From positions 1 to 64,000 of the forward strand of contig JADZFD010000074.1 in assembly GCA_020850225.1 (NCBI GenBank): a stretch of 64,000 bases of DNA. Direction: 5' to 3'. Made by a program: the position numbers and the translations under genes. This document shows positions 57,853 through 64,000 of the stretch, one piece after another (the first letter of the stretch is position 1; each line of letters begins with the position of its first letter). This DNA is from Saprospiraceae bacterium (GTDB taxonomy: Bacteria > Bacteroidota > Bacteroidia > Chitinophagales > Saprospiraceae). The notes under the pieces were generated by a model. The model ran no database searches. It was not told where the DNA came from and worked only from the letters and a program-made list of their open reading frames with translations.

Positions 57853-58884
57853 ATGAAATTTTTCAACTTCTTTACTCAGGAACTTGCCTTGGATTTAGGC
57901 ACAGCCAATACACTCATTATTCAGAATGATAAAGTGGTCGTAGACGAGCCTTCAATTGTGGCCATTAATCGCAATACCAATGAAGTCATTGCAGTTGGTC
58001 ACAAGGCCATGCAAATGCACGAAAAAACACATGACAATATAAAAACAATCCGACCACTGAAAGATGGAGTTATTGCTGATTTTCAAGCTGCAGAAGCACT
58101 CATTCAGGGCTTGATAGGTATGCTGGGTGAAAAAAGAAGATTTTTTACACATCTTAAAATGGTCATCTGTATCCCATCAGGTATAACTGAGGTAGAAAAA
58201 AGAGCTGTTTTTGATTCTGCCGATCACGTAGACTCCAAGGAAACCTACCTGATTCACGAGCCTATGGCCGCTGCATTGGGTATCGGCCTGGATGTGGAGG
58301 AACCTGTTGGACATATGATTGTAGATATAGGAGGTGGAACTACCGAAATAGCAGTAATTGCTCTGGCAGGTATAGTGACTGATCAGTCAATTCGTATCGC
58401 AGGTCATGAATTCACCAATGATATCATAGACTATATGAAAAGAAAGCATAATATCCTGATCGGTGAACGTACAGCAGAACAAATCAAGATCCATGCTGGT
58501 GCCGCAATCGCAGATATTCAGGATCCACCTTCAAAATTTGCAGTAAATGGCAGGGATATGCTCACCGGAATTCCTAAACAGGTATTTACTACACATATAG
58601 AGATAGCTGAAGCACTGGATAAATCCATCGCCAAAATCGAAGAGGCTGTAATAAAAGCACTTGAAGACACACCACCTGAATTGTCTTCCGACATATACAG
58701 AACTGGTATATTCCTTACAGGAGGCGGTGCATTGCTAAGAGGTTTGGATAAGCGAATGTCCGCCAAAACAAAACTCAATGTTCAGGTGGCTGAAGACCCT
58801 TTACGTGCTGTTGTAAGAGGAACAGGTATGGCATTGAAAAATTCTCACAAATATTCATTCCTGATGGATAGGAAAAGCATCTGA
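57853..58884 (+). CDS. mreB: Rod-shape-determining protein MreB
   Basis: Bacterial actin (343 aa) that guides lateral wall synthesis. Phosphate-1 loop LDLGTANTLI (13-22), phosphate-2 region MIVDIGGGTTEIAVIAL and adenosine motif FLTGGGALLRGLDK are present. The N-terminal KFFNFF may be the membrane-binding amphipathic stretch. First gene of mreB-mreC-mreD-mrdA, pointing to a rod-shaped or elongating cell. Confidence 0.97.
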   Translation: MKFFNFFTQELALDLGTANTLIIQNDKVVVDEPSIVAINRNTNEVIAVGHKAMQMHEKTHDNIKTIRPLKDGVIADFQAAEALIQGLIGMLGEKRRFFTHLKMVICIPSGITEVEKRAVFDSADHVDSKETYLIHEPMAAALGIGLDVEEPVGHMIVDIGGGTTEIAVIALAGIVTDQSIRIAGHEFTNDIIDYMKRKHNILIGERTAEQIKIHAGAAIADIQDPPSKFAVNGRDMLTGIPKQVFTTHIEIAEALDKSIAKIEEAVIKALEDTPPELSSDIYRTGIFLTGGGALLRGLDKRMSAKTKLNVQVAEDPLRAVVRGTGMALKNSHKYSFLMDRKSI

Positions 58885-58903
58885 TTTTAAAGTATATTTT
58901 TGA

Positions 58904-59728
58904 ATGTACAATGTCATTCAGCTTCTTATAAAATATGGTGCACACATATTGTTTGTTGTGCTGGAATTCATATGCTTCACACTGATTATTAACAACAATG
59001 ATGCTCAGAAAGATATATTCATCAACTCTTCGAGTATACTTACAGGTAAAATTGAAGAACAGCGAAGTAATCTGATTGAGTATAATAATCTTAAAAACCT
59101 GAATGACAGTCTGCTTAGAGAAAATGCAACGCTGATAGAGAATCTTATCACCATCGATTACAGCAATGATAATATACCACCCGGTGACAGTATACTATCA
59201 CAATATAGTCTGATTCCTTCCAAAATAATCAACAGTACCATTAATCTGCGCAACAACTATTACACACTGAATACAGGTAGTCGGCAAGGTGTCAAACCTG
59301 ACATGGGTGTAGTAAGTTCTCATACCGGATTGATAGGTATAGTGAGAAATGTATCAGAAAATTTTGCTCATGTTATATCAATTCTCAACAGACAAACAAA
59401 AATATCCTGCGCCATCAAAAACAGGGTTGGTCATGGTACCCTGGTTTGGGACGATATGGATCCGTTAAGGATGACGCTCGGATCTATACCCAAGCATGAA
59501 AAAATAGCAATAGGTGACACGATAATCACGAGTGGATATTCAACGATATTCCCCCGTGGAATACTGGTAGGAACCATTGAGTCCTATACTGTTCCTCCGG
59601 GAAGTAACAGTTTTGCTATTACTGTAAAACTTTTCAATGACCTCACAAGTATTAAATACGGATATGTTATTCAAAACCGGTATGCTGAAGAGCAATCCAA
59701 ACTAGAAAAGGAGGTAATAAGTGAATAA
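58904..59728 (+). CDS. mreC: Rod-shape-determining protein MreC
   Basis: Periplasmic scaffold (274 aa) linking MreB to PBP2. One membrane helix (about 11-30), a coiled coil (about 45-85) and a C-terminal beta domain with TGSRQGVKPDMGVVSS and the ITSGYSTIFPRGILVG motif. It starts 19 bases after mreB and overlaps mreD by 8 bases. Confidence 0.95.
   Translation: MYNVIQLLIKYGAHILFVVLEFICFTLIINNNDAQKDIFINSSSILTGKIEEQRSNLIEYNNLKNLNDSLLRENATLIENLITIDYSNDNIPPGDSILSQYSLIPSKIINSTINLRNNYYTLNTGSRQGVKPDMGVVSSHTGLIGIVRNVSENFAHVISILNRQTKISCAIKNRVGHGTLVWDDMDPLRMTLGSIPKHEKIAIGDTIITSGYSTIFPRGILVGTIESYTVPPGSNSFAITVKLFNDLTSIKYGYVIQNRYAEEQSKLEKEVISE
59709..59714 (+). promoter_or_regulatory. Strong Shine-Dalgarno (AGGAGG) before mreD
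   Basis: AGGAGG ends 6 bases before the GTG start of mreD and lies within the last codons of mreC. It supports the GTG start. Such strong sites are rare in this phylum, where the anti-Shine-Dalgarno is sequestered, and most genes in this window lack one. Confidence 0.55.
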
Positions 59729-60242
59729 GTATATCTTTCCTAATATTATACGCATTATTGTCATTTTCCTTGTTCAGGTTTTGATATTCAAGCAAATGAC
59801 TTTCACTGTTGATAATACGATATTTGTTCATTTTCTTATCTATCCTTTGGCTATACTTTTATTTCCTGTAAAAACACCTCGAATCATCCTGATGATAACA
59901 GGATTTATAATGGGACTAGGATTAGATCTGTTCTATGATTCAGTAGGAATTCATGCTGCAACGCTGGTTTTTACTGCTTATATACGCAATATCGTCATTG
60001 CTTTTATCGAACCATTTGACAAATACAATGTCATAGATGTTCCAACAATACGTAACCTTGGAATAGGATGGTTTGTAAGTTATCTGAGCATCCTATTGTT
60101 TATACACATCCTTGTTTACTTTAGTATTGAAGCCTTTTCATTTGTGTATTTTTTTGAAATATTTATCAATACTATCTTTAGTTTTATTGTTTCTTTTATT
60201 ATTATAATGCTTTCCCAACTTATATTTAGACCTAAATTCTGA
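59721..60242 (+). CDS. mreD: Rod-shape-determining protein MreD
   Basis: Small integral membrane protein (173 aa) with about five hydrophobic segments covering most of its length. The MreD signature is weak in sequence but the IMGLGLDLFYDSVGIHA segment and the position between mreC and PBP2 identify it. It starts at GTG, overlapping mreC by 8 bases. Confidence 0.9.
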   Translation: MNKYIFPNIIRIIVIFLVQVLIFKQMTFTVDNTIFVHFLIYPLAILLFPVKTPRIILMITGFIMGLGLDLFYDSVGIHAATLVFTAYIRNIVIAFIEPFDKYNVIDVPTIRNLGIGWFVSYLSILLFIHILVYFSIEAFSFVYFFEIFINTIFSFIVSFIIIMLSQLIFRPKF

Positions 60243-60249
60243 TGTTGTA

Positions 60250-62154
60250 ATGAAAGGACTGGCTAACAGGAGATTCAGCGTTTACTACTTTATTATTCTC
60301 ACATCTGTGGTTTTGATAGCAAGGGTAGCATATTTACAATTGGTATCACTCAAGTATAAAGAACAGGCACAGAGAGTAATACTGGAACGTCAGTTGGACT
60401 ATCCTTCACGAGGTCTGATATTTGACAGAAATGGCAAAACACTCGTATATAACAAACCAATATATGTTATCTATGCTACCTATAGAAAGATAGATCCTAA
60501 AATGGATACTACCTTGTTTTGTAATTTACTCGGAATCGATAAATCAACTTTTATTCACAATCTCAATAAAGACTGGAGCAATCCACAGTTTCATAAATCA
60601 TTACCCTTTGTGTTCCTGTCCAAAGTCAATCCAGATCAGTTCGCTGTATTTAAGGAACACATGTATAAATTTCCAGGATTTACAGCTGTAGAACGAAACA
60701 TCAGAGGCTACCCTCATCATCACGGTGGACATGTACTTGGGTATCTGGGTGAAGTAGATCAGGCCATCATTGACAAATCAGATGGTGTTTATATTCCAGG
60801 AGATTATATCGGTAAAACAGGTTTGGAAATCGCATATGAAAAAGAATTGAGTGGCATCAAAGGAATACATTATATATTGAGAGATAATTTGGGCAGAAGG
60901 ATTGGCCCATATGAAAATGGCAAATTGGATAGTATGGCCATTCCGGGTGAGGACATTAAAATAAGTATTGATCTGGATCTCCAGGCATATGCCGACAGCC
61001 TGATGATGAATAAAAAAGGTGGTCTCGTAGCTATTGAACCCTCTACAGGTGAAATCCTGGCTATGGTAAGTGCCCCGACTTATGATCCTAATTTGCTAAT
61101 CCTGGATGAAAATCGGAATGTGGGTATGACTAAGTTACTACGCGATACCATCAACAGACCATTAAACAATCGCGCAGTAACCAACCGTTTCCCTCCGGGG
61201 TCCATCATTAAACCAATAATTTCACTCATCGCATTACAAAAAGGAGTAACCTGGATCAATAGACCTATGAATTGCTTTGGTGGATTCAGGTTGAGTGCTA
61301 CCAAGAAAATGGGTTGTCATGGTCACGCTCCTATACATAATGTTGCAGAAGCTATACAGCATTCATGCAACACCTATTATCTGCAAATTACCAAGGACTT
61401 TCTGGATCAGTATGGATCCAAATATCCCGGCATTGGGCTGGATACATTAGTTTCCTATTTTCACGACTTTGGACTGGGTTCAAAATTGGGTATGGATTTT
61501 AGTTACGAAGGACAGGGCTTCATTCCCGACAGCAAGTATTATGACAGAGTATATAAAAGAGAAAAATCTGGATGGAAATCCATGTGGGTACTATCAATAG
61601 GAATAGGACAGGGAGAAATGCAGCTGACGACAGTACAAATGGCTAATCTTGCTGCTACTATTGCCAACAGAGGTTACTATATTACGCCTCATTTCATCAA
61701 ACAATATATTTCCGGAAAGCATATTCCTGATCAATATACCCAAAAGCATAAGATGAGAATTGATTCGAAATATTTTTCTCCCGTCATTGATGGTATGGAA
61801 GCAGTGGTGCTCGCCGGAACAGCACGCATAGCCTATGTCCCAGGATTGGATATTTGTGGTAAAACCGGAACTTCACAAAATCCACATGGCGATGACCACT
61901 CAGTATTCTTTGGTTTTGCTCCTAAAAACAATCCAAAAATCGCAGTAGCCGTTTTTATTGAAAATGCCGGATGGGGTGGCGATTGGGCAGCTCCCATCTC
62001 CAGCCTTTTAATAGAAAAATATTTAAACAAGTCTATTAGCCCCACACGTAAATATCTGGAAGAAAAAATGATGAAGGGTTTACTGAATGTTACATCTGAA
62101 AAAATAGTACCGCATAGTGCACAAAAACAGGACTCTGTTCAGTTGACACAATAA
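60250..62154 (+). CDS. mrdA: Penicillin-binding protein 2, elongasome transpeptidase
   Basis: Class B PBP (634 aa) that cross-links peptidoglycan during elongation. One membrane helix (about 10-30), a dimerisation/pedestal domain starting with the RQLDYPSRGLIFDRNGK motif, and the transpeptidase domain with Ser318 and Lys321 (PPGSIIKP), SCN at 372-374 and KTG at 538-540. It begins 7 bases after mreD. RodA, its usual partner gene downstream, is not found; glgB follows instead. Confidence 0.95.
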   Translation: MKGLANRRFSVYYFIILTSVVLIARVAYLQLVSLKYKEQAQRVILERQLDYPSRGLIFDRNGKTLVYNKPIYVIYATYRKIDPKMDTTLFCNLLGIDKSTFIHNLNKDWSNPQFHKSLPFVFLSKVNPDQFAVFKEHMYKFPGFTAVERNIRGYPHHHGGHVLGYLGEVDQAIIDKSDGVYIPGDYIGKTGLEIAYEKELSGIKGIHYILRDNLGRRIGPYENGKLDSMAIPGEDIKISIDLDLQAYADSLMMNKKGGLVAIEPSTGEILAMVSAPTYDPNLLILDENRNVGMTKLLRDTINRPLNNRAVTNRFPPGSIIKPIISLIALQKGVTWINRPMNCFGGFRLSATKKMGCHGHAPIHNVAEAIQHSCNTYYLQITKDFLDQYGSKYPGIGLDTLVSYFHDFGLGSKLGMDFSYEGQGFIPDSKYYDRVYKREKSGWKSMWVLSIGIGQGEMQLTTVQMANLAATIANRGYYITPHFIKQYISGKHIPDQYTQKHKMRIDSKYFSPVIDGMEAVVLAGTARIAYVPGLDICGKTGTSQNPHGDDHSVFFGFAPKNNPKIAVAVFIENAGWGGDWAAPISSLLIEKYLNKSISPTRKYLEEKMMKGLLNVTSEKIVPHSAQKQDSVQLTQ

Positions 62155-62287
62155 ATATCCTGCATTTATTATTTTTTACATTGTATAGAGACTTTGTACT
62201 GTACTCTGCATATTAAAGATTAATAAATTTTATATTTATTTTGGGGTTGTCAGATAATTGCTATAAATTGCTTTCAAATTATAATTG

Positions 62288-64000
62288 ATGGATTCTTCCT
62301 ATGTATTATTCCATACTTTGTTTACTGATTTTGATATATCTCTTTTCAAAACCGGAAAACATTACCGCCTGTACAATAAGATGGGGGCGCATCCTATGGT
62401 TGTAGATGGTGTAGAAGGTTGTTATTTTTCTGTTTATGCACCCAATGCCCAAAAACTGTATGTAGTCGGGGATTTTAACCAATGGAAACAGGAAGGATAT
62501 ATGTTGTACAGCCGCTGGGATGCATCCGGAATATGGGAGGGTTTCATACCTGGTGTTACCGTCGGTACCGTTTATAAATATAAAATCTATCCCTATAATT
62601 TTGGAAGAATCCGAATGAAAGCCGACCCATACGGATACAGAACCGAAAGGCCACCTATGTCCGGCTCAGTAGTTACTTCGCTGGACCACGTTTGGCACGA
62701 TGAAAAATGGATGACCCGGCGCAGAGAATCTTCAGCAATGAACCAACCGGTATCCGTATACGAAATGCATTTTGGCTCCTGGAAATGGAACAAATATGCC
62801 AACAGACCACTGACTTACGTCGAAATGTCGGACGAATTGATACCCTATCTGCTGGAAATGGGATACACACATGTTGAGTTTATGCCATTGACTGAATATC
62901 CGTACGAACCATCATGGGGTTATCAGGTTACCGGTTATTTTGCAGCAACAAGCAGATATGGTCAGCCCAAAGACCTGATGTATCTTATAGACAGGCTGCA
63001 CCAGGCAGGGATCGGCGTTATAATGGACTGGGTACCCGCACATTTTCCTGCTGACGACTATGCATTAGCTACTTTTGACGGTTCCTGCGTGTACGAACAT
63101 CCGGACAAAAGAAAGGGATATCATCCGGACTGGAACACCCTGATTTTTAATTATGACAGGGCAGAAGTTAGAAGCTTTCTGATTTCAAATGCATTCTTTT
63201 GGTTTGAAATGTATCATATAGATGGCATCAGAGTGGATGCTGTATCGTCCATGATTTTTCTGGACTACTCCCGCAATCAGGGTGAGTGGGAACCCAACCA
63301 GTATGGTGGAAGGGAAAACCTGGATGCCATATCTCTCGTACAGGAGCTCAATACTGCACTATACAAAAACTTCCCGGGAGTGCAGACTATCGCTGAAGAA
63401 TCCACGGCACATCCCAAGGTATCCAAACCCGTATTTGAAGGCGGGCTCGGATTCGGTATGAAATGGATGATGGGCTGGATGCATGATAGCAACAAATACT
63501 TTAAACGAGAATTCATATACCGGCGTTATCACCAGAATGATATAACTTTCAGTATCGCATATGCCTTTTCTGAAAATTTTATGCTGGCACTTTCACACGA
63601 TGAAGTCGTACATGGTAAATCATCCATGATCGGCAAAATGGCAGGTGATGAATGGCAGAAATTTGCCAATCTTCGTACTTATTACAGCTATATGTTTACA
63701 CATCCCGGTACTAAACTCCTGTTTATGGGTAATGATTTTGCACCGTATACTGAGTGGAATTTTACAGAAGAATTGGAGTGGGAGTTGCTTCAATACCCAT
63801 CACATAAAGGTATTAACAGCATAGTCAAAGACCTCAATTTCCTGTATCGGAATGAAAGAGCACTCCATCACTATAATTTTGATTCAAAAGGGTTCACCTG
63901 GGTAGATGCTGCTGATAAACTCAATTCCATACTTATCACACAACGATGTTCAGATGTAAAAAATGATGTACTGATGATTGTACTCAATCTGAATACAACG
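62288..64000 (+). CDS. glgB: 1,4-alpha-glucan branching enzyme (partial, runs off the window)
   Basis: Makes alpha-1,6 branch points in glycogen. The ATG at 62288 opens a frame of 571 codons with no stop by the window end. An N-terminal CBM48 domain (VVGDFNQWKQEG, about residues 58-69) is followed by the GH13 barrel: nucleophile Asp317 in DGIRVDAVSS, acid/base Glu370 in TIAEESTAH, and LALSHDEVVHGK near the third catalytic Asp. The first residues are shorter than in E. coli GlgB, which has an extra N-terminal domain. The 3' end, normally a beta domain, is missing only because the window ends. The gap from mrdA is 133 bases. Confidence 0.93.
   Translation, partial: MDSSYVLFHTLFTDFDISLFKTGKHYRLYNKMGAHPMVVDGVEGCYFSVYAPNAQKLYVVGDFNQWKQEGYMLYSRWDASGIWEGFIPGVTVGTVYKYKIYPYNFGRIRMKADPYGYRTERPPMSGSVVTSLDHVWHDEKWMTRRRESSAMNQPVSVYEMHFGSWKWNKYANRPLTYVEMSDELIPYLLEMGYTHVEFMPLTEYPYEPSWGYQVTGYFAATSRYGQPKDLMYLIDRLHQAGIGVIMDWVPAHFPADDYALATFDGSCVYEHPDKRKGYHPDWNTLIFNYDRAEVRSFLISNAFFWFEMYHIDGIRVDAVSSMIFLDYSRNQGEWEPNQYGGRENLDAISLVQELNTALYKNFPGVQTIAEESTAHPKVSKPVFEGGLGFGMKWMMGWMHDSNKYFKREFIYRRYHQNDITFSIAYAFSENFMLALSHDEVVHGKSSMIGKMAGDEWQKFANLRTYYSYMFTHPGTKLLFMGNDFAPYTEWNFTEELEWELLQYPSHKGINSIVKDLNFLYRNERALHHYNFDSKGFTWVDAADKLNSILITQRCSDVKNDVLMIVLNLNTT

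Noticed and set aside
1-64000. tRNA, rRNA, insertion sequence, prophage or defence system
   Set aside because: Reading the intergenic stretches on both strands gave no cloverleaf, transposase, integrase, or known defence-gene signature.

Overview
The window is chromosomal DNA of a member of the Bacteroidota. Several independent signs support this. There is no tuf gene between fusA and rpsJ. The HU / TPR / COX24-domain / RNase G cluster is present, as are a GldB-like lipoprotein and a fused isobutyryl-CoA mutase. Genes mostly lack Shine-Dalgarno sequences and have A/T-rich leaders. Promoter boxes matching TAnnTTTG, the Bacteroidota -7 element, recur upstream of genes on both strands. The DNA is AT-rich. 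A Saprospirales- or Chitinophagales-like lineage is possible but cannot be fixed from this window. I see no tRNA, rRNA, transposase, integrase, CRISPR array or phage gene.

Layout. 1-4927 (+): a glutaminyl-peptide cyclotransferase, then a translationally coupled run of a large Ig-like-domain lipoprotein, the LPS-export ATPase LptB and two small lipoproteins. 5130-23565 (-): 33 genes of the str, S10, spc and alpha clusters, from rpsL down to rplQ. A terminator plus a promoter split rpsL-rpsG-fusA from the S10 part, and a second candidate promoter lies between rpsC and rplP. 23938-34238: an orphan ATP-grasp enzyme, an unrecognised secreted protein, a TPR protein and three tandem POT-family peptide transporters. 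34268-36152 (-): yicC-gmk-apaG. 36386-39663 (+): HU, a membrane TPR protein, a 29-residue COX24/mS38-like protein and RNase G. 39688-44604 (+): a MurG-like glycosyltransferase and a SNF2 helicase with two SWIM zinc fingers. 44613-50990 (-): VanZ-like protein, fused isobutyryl-CoA mutase IcmF, and PBP1A. 51261-52819 (+): a TetR regulator overlapping NAD kinase. 53023-56197 (-): TatA, GldB-like lipoprotein, NadD and DnaN. 56434-64000 (+): an M16-fold protein lacking the zinc motif, the elongasome genes mreB-mreC-mreD-mrdA, and the start of glycogen branching enzyme GlgB, which runs off the window.

Functionally this is mostly core biology: ribosome assembly, protein secretion (SecY, TatA), cell-wall growth (MreBCD, PBP2, PBP1A), outer-membrane biogenesis (LptB), NAD(P) synthesis (NadD, NadK) and RNA processing (RNase G, YicC). 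The less ordinary parts are the nested palindromic element at 111-219, the repeat-rich spacer at 1503-1680, the repetitive tail of ribosomal protein S3 with a promoter just behind it, the POT triplet with a large insert in its third member, the secreted protein at 25391-26839, the long structured leader of the RNase G gene, and the isolated M16 pseudoenzyme. I found no convincing new defence or mobile system.
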